Shown: in pieces, positions 1-8,474 of the stretch
Layout: the number at the start of each line of letters is the position of its first letter
How positions within the stretch are numbered: position 1 is the first letter of the stretch
Origin: Luteococcus sanguinis
GTDB taxonomy: Bacteria > Actinomycetota > Actinomycetes > Propionibacteriales > Propionibacteriaceae
Assembly: GCF_039527675.1 (NCBI RefSeq)
Contig: NZ_BAAAKI010000012.1
Coordinates: 62,001 to 126,000 of the forward strand
DNA length: 64,000 bases
Direction: 5' to 3'
Notes under the pieces: model-generated
The model's input: only the letters and a program-made list of their open reading frames with translations
Told to the model about the DNA's origin: nothing
Database searches by the model: none
Made by a program: the position numbers and the translations under genes

Positions 1-2
1 CC

Positions 3-125
3 GAGACCGATCGCACCGACCTCTTCGTGCTCGGTGCCCAGCGCTCCCGGCGCCTGGGGATGGCCAGTGGCGTGCTCCGGGGCGTGTTGGCCCACGCGAA
101 GAGTCCGGTGGCCCTGGTTCGTTGA
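3..125 (+). CDS. Universal stress protein (UspA family), C-terminal fragment
   Basis: The window opens inside a reading frame that runs 40 codons to a TGA at 123-125. The visible tail has the strand DLFVLGA, then G-M-A-S-G-V-L-R-G, and ends in SPVALVR. This matches the last strand-loop-helix-strand of UspA domains, where the Gly/Ser loop contacts the nucleotide phosphates and the final strand has the form CPVLVVR. Usp proteins are small cytoplasmic stress proteins, often ATP-binding. The N-terminus is outside the window, so the number of Usp domains is unknown. I see no gene in the 259 bases that follow. Confidence 0.75.
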   Translation, partial: ETDRTDLFVLGAQRSRRLGMASGVLRGVLAHAKSPVALVR

Positions 126-372
126 GCTTCGACCGCCGGGCGCATGTCAGGTGCCGCGTGCTGATGAATCCATGCGAGCGACATTGACCTGGGGCCCGGA
201 CGGGGCGGCCCTGCGGCAGGGTGCGACCCAGGACCGCGATGTGAGCTCCAAGGTGGTGACCCTGGAGCCCAGCGCCCGTCACGGGCGGCCAAGCCGAGAT
301 GTCGCTCATTGGCATCCCGCGCATCCGGCCATCGGGGGGCTGAGCCAGCCTCAGCTGGCTTTGGGGCTCGCC

Positions 373-378
373 TAGACT
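373..378 (+). promoter_or_regulatory. -10 hexamer for the quinone oxidoreductase gene, leaderless
   Basis: TAGACT ends 6 nt before the GTG at 385. With initiation about 7 nt after the hexamer, the transcript would begin at the start codon. No Shine-Dalgarno sequence is present. Confidence 0.55.
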
Positions 379-384
379 CGCCGC

Positions 385-1404
385 GTGCGAGCGATCACCC
401 ATGCCTCCCATGGCGGCCCCGAGGTCACCAGCCTCAGCAATGTCCCAGACCCGGTTGCCAGCCCCGGGCAGGTGCTCGTGCGGGTGGCAGGCGTCGGTCT
501 GAACCCCGTGGACGCGCACCAGCGCACGGGTGCGTTCAAGCTGATCCAGCCCTTCGACTTCCCGCAGGTGGCCGGCAACGAACTCTCCGGCGTCGTCGCC
601 GCGGTCGGTGCCGGGGTGGACGCCTTCGCCGTGGGTGACCGCGTGATGGCGCGGACGCCCGGTGTCGGCGCCTTTGCCGAGCTGGTGGCAGTTCCGGCTG
701 CCGTGCTGGCTCCGGCGCCCGCGACGATCCCGCTGGTGGATGCGGCGGCCATCCCGCTCGCCGGGCTCACCGCCCAGCAGGCCCTCGGCGGCGATCACCT
801 CGACCTGCAGCCCGGGGAACGGCTGCTCATCACCGGCGGCGCCGGGGGAGTGGGCCTGTTCGCCATCCAGCTGGCCAAACTGGCCGGTGCCCACGTCACC
901 ACCACCGCGTCCTCCGCCGGCCGCGAGGTCGTCACCCGACTCGGTGCTGACGAGGTCATCGACTACCACGAGCGAGCCGTCTCGGCGGGGCCGGAACGCT
1001 TCGACAAGGTGCTGGACCTCGTGGGCGGGGACACCTTGACCGACCTGTTCGCCTCGGTCGAACCGGGCGCCAAGGTCGTCAACCTGTCCGGTCCCTTCAG
1101 CCCCGGCTCCCTCCAGCCCTACGTGAAGGGGGCGAAGAAGCTGCTGGTCGCCGGCGTGGAATGGGCCTCCAGCCGCAAGGTGCGTGCGCTCGCCAAGAAG
1201 GCCGGAGCCAGCTACGAGGCCTTCTTGATGCACGCCGATGGCGAAGGTCTTTCCGAGTTGTCCTCGCTGGTCGAGCAGGGGAAGCTGGAGGTCGTCGTCG
1301 ACTCCCGGCATGCACTGGGCGACTTCCCGGTGGCCTTCGAGCGGCTGGAGTCGCACCGAGCCAAGGGCAAGGTGCTGATCGCATTCGACCCCAGCCTGGG
1401 CTGA
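385..1404 (+). CDS. NADP(H)-dependent quinone oxidoreductase, MDR superfamily (zinc-free)
   Basis: 339 aa, the usual length for the quinone oxidoreductase branch of the medium-chain dehydrogenase/reductases. The N-terminal GroES-like domain contains NPVDAHQRTG and VAGNELSGVV. The Rossmann domain carries the cofactor loop ITGGAGGVGLFAIQLAKL near residues 150-167 and a typical second motif VIDYHE. The Cys-rich structural zinc loop of alcohol dehydrogenases is absent. Such enzymes reduce quinones or alpha,beta-unsaturated carbonyls with NADPH in the cytoplasm; the substrate cannot be told from sequence. The GTG start is chosen because a TAGACT hexamer lies 6 nt upstream. The gene appears to be transcribed alone, with hrpA following after 58 nt under its own putative promoter. 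Confidence 0.85.
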   Translation: MRAITHASHGGPEVTSLSNVPDPVASPGQVLVRVAGVGLNPVDAHQRTGAFKLIQPFDFPQVAGNELSGVVAAVGAGVDAFAVGDRVMARTPGVGAFAELVAVPAAVLAPAPATIPLVDAAAIPLAGLTAQQALGGDHLDLQPGERLLITGGAGGVGLFAIQLAKLAGAHVTTTASSAGREVVTRLGADEVIDYHERAVSAGPERFDKVLDLVGGDTLTDLFASVEPGAKVVNLSGPFSPGSLQPYVKGAKKLLVAGVEWASSRKVRALAKKAGASYEAFLMHADGEGLSELSSLVEQGKLEVVVDSRHALGDFPVAFERLESHRAKGKVLIAFDPSLG

Positions 1405-1447
1405 TCCTGTGCGGGCCCGACACCACGAAGGCCTTGCGGCCCACCGG

Positions 1448-1453
1448 TAGCCT
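1448..1453 (+). promoter_or_regulatory. Probable -10 hexamer for hrpA
   Basis: TAGCCT ends 9 nt before the ATG at 1463, leaving at most a leader of 2-3 nt. No Shine-Dalgarno is visible. Confidence 0.4.
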
Positions 1454-1462
1454 TGGACCGCC

Positions 1463-4400
1463 ATGACCAATCCCGCCCAGATCGTCGAACCCATCCCAGT
1501 GGCCGAACCGCGCATCGAGTTCGACCCGGCGCTCCCGATCGCGGAGCACGCCCAGGAGATCGCCGAGCTGATCCGCGACCACCAGGTCGTCGTTGTCGCC
1601 GGTGAGACCGGATCTGGCAAGACCACCCAGCTGCCCAAGATCGCGATGATGCTCGGCCGCAGGCGCGTCGCGCACACCCAGCCGCGCCGGATTGCCGCCC
1701 GCACGGTGGCCGAACGCATCGCCGATGAGATGGCGGTCTCCATCGGTGACCTGGTCGGCTACCAGGTGCGGTTCACCCGCAAGGCGTCCAAGGACACGAG
1801 GGTGAAGGTGATGACCGACGGCGTGCTGCTGGCCGAGATCACCCATGACCGGGACCTGAAGAAGTACGACACGATCATCATCGACGAGGCGCACGAACGC
1901 AGTCTCAACATCGACTTCCTGCTCGGCTACCTCAAGCAGTTGCTGCCGCGGCGTCCCGAGCTGCGGGTCATCGTCACCTCCGCCACCATCGACACCGCCC
2001 GTTTCGCCGAACACTTCGCTGCCCCCGACGGCACTCCGGCGCCCGTCATCGAGGTCTCCGGACGCACCTATCCCGTCGAGATGCGCTACCGCCCCTTGTC
2101 GGACGTTGATGGCGCAGCCACCCAGACCGACGGCGCAGCCACCCAGGCCGATGGCGGCATCGACCAGAACGAGGGCATCGCCCGCGCGGTCCGGGAACTG
2201 GCCGCGGAGGGCCCCGGCGACATCCTCATCTTCCTCTCCGGCGAGCGCGAGATTCGCGACGCCGCCGAGGCCGTCGACGCGCTCAAGCTCCCCAACGCCG
2301 AGACCCTGCCACTGTTCGCGCGGCTCTCCTCGGCCGAGCAGCACCGCGTCTTCGCGCCGCACCAGAACCGCCGCGTCGTCCTGGCCACCAATGTCGCCGA
2401 GACCTCGTTGACCGTCCCGGGCATCCGCTACGTCGTCGACGTCGGCACCGCCCGCATCAGCCGATACTCAGCCCGCACCAAGGTCCAGCGGCTGCCGATC
2501 GAGCCGGTCAGCCAGGCCTCGGCGAACCAGCGCGCCGGCCGGTGTGGCCGTGTCGCACCCGGCATCTGCATCAGGCTCTACTCCGAGGACGACTACCTCA
2601 CCCGTCCAGAGTTCACCGAACCCGAGATCCTGCGCACCAATCTGGCCAGCGTCATCCTGCAGATGGCGCAGGCCGGGCTGGGCGACATCGCCGAGTTCCC
2701 CTTCGTCGAGGCTCCCGACCGCAGCCAGATCACCGACGGCCTGCGGCTCCTCGATGAACTTGGCGCGCTCAAGGAGGGCCACCGCAGCGCACCGCGCCTC
2801 ACCCGCATCGGCCACCGCCTCGCCCGGATCCCGCTGGATCCCCGGCTGGGCCGGATGATCGTCGAATCCGAGGCGCAGGGCTGCGTCCGCGAGGTGCAGG
2901 TCATCGTCGCCGCCCTGGCGATCCCGGACGTGCGGGAACGTCCCTCGGACAAGCGCGAGGCCGCCGACGTGCTGCACCGTCGCTTCTGGTCCGGCAATCC
3001 CGCCCGCAGCCAGGCCGAGCCGGCCACCGACGGCCAGGGCCGTCCGTTGCGGCACACCGCCCATACGAACACCCATCTCGACCCCTCGACAGTGTCGAGG
3101 AGCGGGCGCCCCGAGGTGGGGGAGGGCGGTGACATCACCGCCCTGCTGAACCTGTGGGACTACCTGCATGACCAGCGCAAGCACCTGTCCGGCAATGCCT
3201 TCCGTCGGATGTGCCGCGACGAGTTCATCAACTTCCTGCGCGTGCGCGAGTGGGAGGACCTGCACACCCAGCTCAAGGACATCACTCGTGACCTGGGCAT
3301 CGATCGCAACCAGCGTGCCGCCAGCGAGGAGGCGGTCCTGACGGCCATCCTGTCCGGCTTGCTGGGACACGTCGGCCTGGCCGACCTGCGCGAGCAGTCC
3401 ACGCAGGCGCCGTCGCAGAGGGTGGGGCAGAAGCGCCGCAGACCCGGCCCACGGGAGTACTTGGGTGCCCGTGGCGCCCGGTTCGCGATCAACCCCGGTT
3501 CCGCGCTGGCGAAGAACACGCCCCCGCTGGTGATGGCCGTGGAGCTCGTCGAGACCAGCCGTTTGTGGGCCCGTACCGTCGCCGGCGTCAAGGCCGAGAT
3601 GGTCGAGGCCGTGGGCGGGCACCTGCTCAAGCGCACCTACTCCGAGCCCCACTGGTCGTCCAATTCGGGGTCGGTCGTGGCCTACGAGAAGGTCAGCCTC
3701 TACGGCGTCCCCATCATCGCCGACCGTCCGGTGTCCTATGCCCGCATCGACCCGGTCGTCGCGCGGGAGATCTTCATCCGTGCCGCGCTGGTCGAGGGCG
3801 GCTGGAAGACCCGCCACCACTTCTTCCACCACAACCAGAAGGTCCGCGCGGACCTTGAGGAGTTGGAGGAGCGCTCCCGTCGACGCGACATCGTCGACGA
3901 CCAGGCCCTCTACGAGTTCTACGACGAACGGATCCCGGCCGAGGTCGTCAGCGCCAACCACTTCGACGCCTGGTGGCGTGCCCAGCCGAACAAGCGCCTG
4001 CTGGAGCTCGACCCGGACGACTTGATCAACGATGATGCCGATGCCCCCGACACCGACGCCTTCCCCGACCACTGGACCACCGGTGCCCTTGAACTGCCCG
4101 TCGACTACGTCTTCGACCCGGGCTCCGGCAAGGACGGCGTCAGCATCGCCATCCCGCTGGCGCAGTTGAACCAGGTCGATGCAGCGCCCTTCACCTGGCA
4201 GGTACCGGGCCTGCGCGAGGAGCTGGCGACAGAACTGATCCGATCCCTGCCGAAGCAGATCCGCACGCGCTTCGTGCCCGCCCCGAACCATGCCCGCGCT
4301 GCGCTGGCCTGGCTGGCCGAGCACGGCGCAGACCACACTCGTCCGATGTGGGCCGAGCTCGGACGTGCGCTGTACGCGATGACCGGCAACCCCGTCCCCG

Positions 4401-5422
4401 AGGACGCGTGGAACCCCGACCAGGTGCCAGACCACCTGCGGATCGCCTTCTCCATCGTGGAGAACGGACGCGAGACGCGCCGTTCCAAGGACTTCGGCGA
4501 TCTGCGGGAGGACCTGGCCAGGCGCGTCAGCCAAACCCTGACCAAGGCCTCCGCCAAGACAGCGGTCACCGGTGCCACCAGCTGGACCTTCGGGACGATC
4601 GAACGCCAGATCACCGTCGTGAAGCACCAGCAGAAGGCCGTCGGCTACCCGGCACTGGCCGACGAGGGCCGCACGGTCGGCGTCACCGTCCTGGACACCC
4701 CCGCCCGTGCTGCCCAGTCACACACCCGCGGATTGCGGCGGCTCCTGGTGCTCACCAACCCCGACCCCACCAAGTGGGTCGTCTCCCACCTCGCCAATGC
4801 GGACAAGCTCGCGCTGGGCAACTCGCCGTACGAGTCGGTGCCCGCGCTGATGACCGACGCGCGGCTGAAGACCGTCGAGACGATCGCCAGCCGGGTCCGT
4901 CCCCAACTGGACGAGGTGCGCGACCAGGCGGCCTACGAAGCGCTCGCCCTGACGGTCCGGCAGGACCAGGCCGACCAGATGCGAACGGTCGTCGCCACGG
5001 CCGCCGATGCCCTGCGCGCCAACACCGAGCTGCGACTGGCCCTGGTCGGCTGCCCGCCGGGAAGGCTCCGTGACGACGTCACCGCGCAGGCCGACAACCT
5101 CATCTTCCGCAACTTCATCTCGGCCACCCCCGACCCCTGGTTCTCCCACCTGCCGCGCTACCTTCGCGCCGCCACGGCTCGGCTGGCCTCCGCCGCCGCG
5201 AACCCGGCGCGGGAACGCGAGGGCGTGGCCTTGGTGGATGACCTGGAGGCCGAGTACGCCGAGTTGGTGGACGCCCAGCCCGCAGGGCCGCTGCCGGCGG
5301 CAGTCGAGGAGATCGGCTTCCTGATCGAGGAGTTGCGCGTCCAGTTGTTCGCGCAACAGTTGCGGACCGCCGTGACCGTCTCCCCGAAGCGGATTCGTCG
5401 CGCGATGGCCGAGGCCCGCTGA
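1463..5422 (+). CDS. hrpA: ATP-dependent RNA helicase HrpA (DEAH box)
   Basis: 1319 aa, the normal length for actinobacterial and proteobacterial HrpA. Helicase motifs appear in order: GETGSGKTT (Walker A, about residues 47-55), TQPRRIAA (Ia), DEAH (II, about 141-144), TSAT (III), ATNVAETSLT (V) and QRAGRCGR (VI). These are followed by the HA2/ratchet and OB-fold regions and the long C-terminal DUF3418 region of HrpA. HrpA unwinds RNA and rescues stalled ribosomes in E. coli. Two local oddities are visible. A 21-bp tandem duplication (2108-2149) encodes DGAATQT then DGAATQA. A palindrome-bearing insert near residue 540 (3081-3105) resembles an intergenic repeat found elsewhere in the window. 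Both keep the frame and fall in likely surface loops. Confidence 0.95.
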   Translation: MTNPAQIVEPIPVAEPRIEFDPALPIAEHAQEIAELIRDHQVVVVAGETGSGKTTQLPKIAMMLGRRRVAHTQPRRIAARTVAERIADEMAVSIGDLVGYQVRFTRKASKDTRVKVMTDGVLLAEITHDRDLKKYDTIIIDEAHERSLNIDFLLGYLKQLLPRRPELRVIVTSATIDTARFAEHFAAPDGTPAPVIEVSGRTYPVEMRYRPLSDVDGAATQTDGAATQADGGIDQNEGIARAVRELAAEGPGDILIFLSGEREIRDAAEAVDALKLPNAETLPLFARLSSAEQHRVFAPHQNRRVVLATNVAETSLTVPGIRYVVDVGTARISRYSARTKVQRLPIEPVSQASANQRAGRCGRVAPGICIRLYSEDDYLTRPEFTEPEILRTNLASVILQMAQAGLGDIAEFPFVEAPDRSQITDGLRLLDELGALKEGHRSAPRLTRIGHRLARIPLDPRLGRMIVESEAQGCVREVQVIVAALAIPDVRERPSDKREAADVLHRRFWSGNPARSQAEPATDGQGRPLRHTAHTNTHLDPSTVSRSGRPEVGEGGDITALLNLWDYLHDQRKHLSGNAFRRMCRDEFINFLRVREWEDLHTQLKDITRDLGIDRNQRAASEEAVLTAILSGLLGHVGLADLREQSTQAPSQRVGQKRRRPGPREYLGARGARFAINPGSALAKNTPPLVMAVELVETSRLWARTVAGVKAEMVEAVGGHLLKRTYSEPHWSSNSGSVVAYEKVSLYGVPIIADRPVSYARIDPVVAREIFIRAALVEGGWKTRHHFFHHNQKVRADLEELEERSRRRDIVDDQALYEFYDERIPAEVVSANHFDAWWRAQPNKRLLELDPDDLINDDADAPDTDAFPDHWTTGALELPVDYVFDPGSGKDGVSIAIPLAQLNQVDAAPFTWQVPGLREELATELIRSLPKQIRTRFVPAPNHARAALAWLAEHGADHTRPMWAELGRALYAMTGNPVPEDAWNPDQVPDHLRIAFSIVENGRETRRSKDFGDLREDLARRVSQTLTKASAKTAVTGATSWTFGTIERQITVVKHQQKAVGYPALADEGRTVGVTVLDTPARAAQSHTRGLRRLLVLTNPDPTKWVVSHLANADKLALGNSPYESVPALMTDARLKTVETIASRVRPQLDEVRDQAAYEALALTVRQDQADQMRTVVATAADALRANTELRLALVGCPPGRLRDDVTAQADNLIFRNFISATPDPWFSHLPRYLRAATARLASAAANPAREREGVALVDDLEAEYAELVDAQPAGPLPAAVEEIGFLIEELRVQLFAQQLRTAVTVSPKRIRRAMAEAR
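2108..2149 (+). repeat. 21-bp in-frame tandem duplication inside hrpA
   Basis: Two copies differ at two of 21 positions and encode DGAATQT and DGAATQA at residues 216-229, between the two RecA-like helicase domains. It is a small length polymorphism candidate in a non-catalytic loop. Confidence 0.8.
3081..3105. repeat. Palindromic repeat element inside hrpA coding sequence
   Basis: The core CCTCGACA-G-TGTCGAGG (3084-3100) is a perfect 8-bp inverted repeat with one central base. Its flanks (ACC before, AGCGGG after) resemble the intergenic elements at 23745, 28170 and 54922. Here it is translated as part of LDPSTVSRSGRPE within HrpA. Confidence 0.6.
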
Positions 5423-5450
5423 GGCTTCCCTCGCAGCGGCTGCCGCGGGT

Positions 5451-6365
5451 TCAGGCCTCTCGGCGGCGACGATCAGCCAGCGTCAGGTCCAGCAGCGCCT
5501 GCGCCGCTGCACCCAATGGGCGCGCGGTCCACACCGCGACCACGCGGCGGGTGAACAGGTCGGGGTCGGCCAGTGGCACCCGCACCAGTTTCCCGAGGGC
5601 CAGATAGGGCAGTGTGCTCTGTTCGGCCAACAGGGCTGCTCCCTCGCCGTTCAGCGCAGCCTCCGCGAGGGACGAATTGGACGTGTGGACGCGGTAGTGC
5701 CCGACGCGCTGCAGGCCACCAAGGGCGGTGTCCACCGCCTCGCGAGGGCCCGACTCCTGCTCACGCACCAATAGCTCGGCGCCCGCCAGCTCGGCCAGGG
5801 TGACGGGTTCATCGGAGCGCTGGGCCCACTCGTGCGCGGGGGAGACCACCAGCGCCAGGCGGCCCACGTCGACCGTTGTGCAGTGGAAGCCCTCCGGCTC
5901 CTGGTCCACCTCGACGAAGGCCAGTTCGACTTCCTGCGTCGTGACCATGGCCAGGGCATTGGGGGAGTGGACGACGTGCATCCGCACCACGAGTTCGGGC
6001 ACCTGCTCCCGCAGCCGCGCCAGCCAGTGCGGTGCCAGTTGCTCGGCGCACGACAGGGAGGCCGCGAACTCGAACTGTGGGGGCACCTCGGTGTCCAGCG
6101 CATTGGTCCCCTCGCGCCACGACTCGGCCTGCACCAGCACCGGGCGGGCCCACTCGGCCAGCATCCGCCCGGGGGTGGTCAGCTCGGACCCATTGCGGGA
6201 GCGGGTGACCAACTGCATCCCCAGGCGGCGCTCGAGTCGCGAGATCGACCGGGACGCATTCGGCTGCGCCAGCCCCAGTTCCCGGGCCGCGGCACTGAGG
6301 CTGCCGGTCCGCCCGGTGGCCACCAGCAGCTCCAGTGTGGCCAGGTCGGGCCAGGGCGTTGACAT
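5451..6365 (-). CDS. LysR-family transcriptional regulator, probable regulator of the divergent YeiH transporter
   Basis: 304 aa, typical for LysR. Residues about 8-65 form the winged helix-turn-helix (LSAAARELGLAQPNASRSISRLERRLG), followed by a two-lobed periplasmic-binding-like effector domain (about 90-295). It is divergently transcribed from the YeiH-type transporter, 118 bp apart. This LysR/YeiH arrangement is the classic one, in which the regulator controls the transporter and often itself. The effector is unknown. A TAGGAT hexamer 7 nt upstream of the ATG suggests a leaderless transcript. The gene converges on hrpA with only 28 nt between stops, and the terminator signal there is weak. 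Confidence 0.88.
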   Translation of the reverse strand: MSTPWPDLATLELLVATGRTGSLSAAARELGLAQPNASRSISRLERRLGMQLVTRSRNGSELTTPGRMLAEWARPVLVQAESWREGTNALDTEVPPQFEFAASLSCAEQLAPHWLARLREQVPELVVRMHVVHSPNALAMVTTQEVELAFVEVDQEPEGFHCTTVDVGRLALVVSPAHEWAQRSDEPVTLAELAGAELLVREQESGPREAVDTALGGLQRVGHYRVHTSNSSLAEAALNGEGAALLAEQSTLPYLALGKLVRVPLADPDLFTRRVVAVWTARPLGAAAQALLDLTLADRRRREA

Positions 6366-6372
6366 GGAGGCA

Positions 6373-6378
6373 ATCCTA
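6373..6378 (-). promoter_or_regulatory. -10 hexamer for the LysR gene, leaderless
   Basis: On the minus strand TAGGAT ends 7 nt before the ATG at 6365. Confidence 0.5.
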
Positions 6379-6471
6379 ATGACTCACGACACCAGGTCCC
6401 CGCCCCGGCGGGCCCCGTCGTGTATCCCAGAGAGGTCGTCGGACCCAGTGGTCAGTTGGGAGGGGCAATGA

Positions 6472-6477
6472 CAAGAT
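6472..6477 (+). promoter_or_regulatory. Probable -10 hexamer for the YeiH-type gene
   Basis: CAAGAT ends 6 nt before the ATG at 6484. The spacing equals that at many other starts in the window, although the first base departs from TANNNT. Confidence 0.35.
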
Positions 6478-6483
6478 CGACAT

Positions 6484-7473
6484 ATGAGCTGGCTCAAGCG
6501 TGTGGCCCCCGGGCTCGCACTGTGCACGGCCGGTGCCGTGCTCGCGGTACTCGGCAATCGGTTGGTGCCCACGGTGAGCGCGCTGTTGTTCGCGATCATC
6601 CTCGGTGCCGTCGTGGCGAACCTCGTCCAACTGCCGCAGCGCTTCCTGCCGGGGATCGGCTTCGCCGCCAAGCGCGTGTTGCGCACCGGAATCGTGCTGC
6701 TCGGGCTGCAACTCGTCCTCGGTGACATCCTCGCCCTGGGCTGGGGGATGATCGCGGTCGTGGTCGCCGTGGTCGTGATCGGCATCTTCGGGACGCTCCT
6801 GATCGGGCGTGCCCTCCGAATCCCCACCGCCACCCGTCTGCTGGTCGCATGTGGCTTCTCCATCTGCGGCGCCGCCGCCATCGCGGCTGCGGACGGGGTG
6901 ATCGACGCCGAGCAGGAGGAGACCGCCACCGCCATCGGTCTGGTGGTGCTCTTCGGGACCCTGATGATCCCGGTCGTGCCACTGCTTGCGGGACTGTTGG
7001 GGATGCCCTCGCGCGTCGCTGGTTTGTGGGCCGGCGCGTCGATCCACGAGGTCGCCCAGGTGGTTGCCGCGGCGGGGACGATCGGCCACGGCGCCCTGCA
7101 GGTGGCGGTGATCGTGAAGCTCGCTCGCGTGCTGATGCTGGCACCCCTGATGGCCGTGTTGGCCTGGCAGGTGCGCCGTCGGATGCCGGCCGACACCCAG
7201 GTGAAGCGTCCGCCAATCGTGCCGCTGTTCGTCGTCGGCTTCCTGGCGATGATGGTGGTCGCCTCGATGCACCTGCTGAGCACGCCGATGCTGGCCGACC
7301 TCAAGCTGGTGCAGACGGCCCTGTTGGCGGCCGCGATGTTCGCCCTGGGGCTCGGTGTCCGGATGCGGACGCTGGTCAGGGTGGGCCCACTCCCCTTCGT
7401 CCTCGGCCTGGCGTCGACGGTGCTTGTCTCGTGCGTCTCGCTGGCGGGCGTCTGGGCCACCAGCTGGCGCTGA
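6484..7473 (+). CDS. YeiH/UPF0324-family membrane protein (putative sulfate-exporter family)
   Basis: 329 aa with about nine or ten hydrophobic segments across its whole length, as in the YeiH (UPF0324, PSE) family. The family motif is clear: ACGFSICGAAAIAA near residues 120-135, followed by a conserved acidic stretch (DGVIDAEQEE) and the GASIHEVAQVVAAA helix. Members are inner-membrane proteins annotated as putative sulfate or anion exporters; the true substrate is unsettled. It is divergent from the LysR regulator, which probably controls it. The next gene, tesB, starts 53 nt downstream and is biochemically unrelated. Confidence 0.88.
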   Translation: MSWLKRVAPGLALCTAGAVLAVLGNRLVPTVSALLFAIILGAVVANLVQLPQRFLPGIGFAAKRVLRTGIVLLGLQLVLGDILALGWGMIAVVVAVVVIGIFGTLLIGRALRIPTATRLLVACGFSICGAAAIAAADGVIDAEQEETATAIGLVVLFGTLMIPVVPLLAGLLGMPSRVAGLWAGASIHEVAQVVAAAGTIGHGALQVAVIVKLARVLMLAPLMAVLAWQVRRRMPADTQVKRPPIVPLFVVGFLAMMVVASMHLLSTPMLADLKLVQTALLAAAMFALGLGVRMRTLVRVGPLPFVLGLASTVLVSCVSLAGVWATSWR

Positions 7474-7526
7474 GTCCTGCCGGACAGCCGCTGTGCGAGG
7501 ACGGCCGCTGTGGAAAGGTGGGGGAC

Positions 7527-8387
7527 GTGCCGAAGACGATTGACGAACTGCTGGGCCTGCTCGACCTCGAGACGATCGAGGAGGGGCTCTACCGCGGCAG
7601 TCAGCTGCCCACCGCCCTGCAGCAGACCTTCGGCGGGCAGGTGCTGGCGCAGGCGCTGGTCGCCGCGCACCGCACGGTGGAGCCGGACCGGATGGTGCAC
7701 TCCCTCCACGGCTACTTCCTGCGGCCCGGCGTGCTCAACCAGCCGCTGATCTATCAGGCTGACAACCTGCGCGACGGACGCGGTTTCTCCAGCAGGCACA
7801 CGGTGGCCCGCCAAGACGGTGTGCCGCGGTTCGCGATGAACGCCAGCTTCCACATCGACGAGGATGGCCTGGACCACGCTGACCCGATGCCGCCCAAGGT
7901 CCCCAGGCCCGACCAGTGCCCCCGGATGTCCGAGATCTTCGCCGCCCGGCTGGGGCCGGACTCACCGCTGGTGCATGAGTGGGACGCGCTGGACGTGCGC
8001 TTTGCGGGCGACTCGGCGCAGTCGTCGATGATCGCCCCGGGGGCTCACCAGGCGCACATGCGCGTGTGGGTCCGCACGGTCGACAGGCTGCCGCACGACC
8101 AGGTGATCCACCGCGCCATGCTGGCCTACATCTCGGACCTGACCCTGCTGGCCGTTTCCACCCTGCCGCACCCCGAGGTGGTCTTCCTCTCCCCGGGCAT
8201 GCAGACGGCCTCCATCGACCATGCCATGTGGTTCCACCGCGACGCCCGCGCCGACGAATGGCTGCTCTACGACCAGGTCTCACCGTCGGCGTCTGGTGCG
8301 TTGGGCTTCTCCACCGGACGCCTCTTCCAGGACGGCCGGCTGGTCGCTTCCTGCTCGCAGGAGGGCCTGATCCGCGTCATCAAGTGA
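7527..8387 (+). CDS. tesB: Acyl-CoA thioesterase II
   Basis: 286 aa, matching TesB. Two hot-dog folds are evident. The first includes QQTFGGQVLAQALVAAHRTV and SLHGYFLRPG; the second includes AYISDLTLL, the position of the catalytic Asp, and HAMWFHRDARADEWLLYDQ. TesB hydrolyses medium- and long-chain acyl-CoA to free acid and CoA in the cytoplasm. The open frame extends far upstream, but GTG 7527 has GGAAAGG ending 8 nt before it and gives the family's N-terminus; an in-frame GTG at 7518 is the alternative. The gene converges on the sigma factor gene at 8465. Confidence 0.9.
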   Translation: MPKTIDELLGLLDLETIEEGLYRGSQLPTALQQTFGGQVLAQALVAAHRTVEPDRMVHSLHGYFLRPGVLNQPLIYQADNLRDGRGFSSRHTVARQDGVPRFAMNASFHIDEDGLDHADPMPPKVPRPDQCPRMSEIFAARLGPDSPLVHEWDALDVRFAGDSAQSSMIAPGAHQAHMRVWVRTVDRLPHDQVIHRAMLAYISDLTLLAVSTLPHPEVVFLSPGMQTASIDHAMWFHRDARADEWLLYDQVSPSASGALGFSTGRLFQDGRLVASCSQEGLIRVIK

Positions 8388-8403
8388 CGCTGGACCATCA
8401 CCT

Positions 8404-8474
8404 GGCGGCATGACCGCAAGCCGGCAAGACCGTAAGGCGGCAAGACGGTGGGGCGGAACGGCGGTCAGGCCGCC
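8404..8474. terminator. Imperfect long hairpin between convergent tesB and sigma factor genes
   Basis: An arm at 8404-8417 pairs with 8461-8474 at 13 of 14 positions. The second arm overlaps the sigma gene's stop codon. The 43-nt centre holds repeated GGCAAGAC-type blocks. No T-run follows, so termination is only plausible. Confidence 0.35.

Noticed and set aside
2468..4627. Long minus-strand open frame of 719 codons opposite hrpA
   Set aside because: Shadow of hrpA: no recognisable domain and no start signal; the HrpA motifs on the plus strand are decisive.
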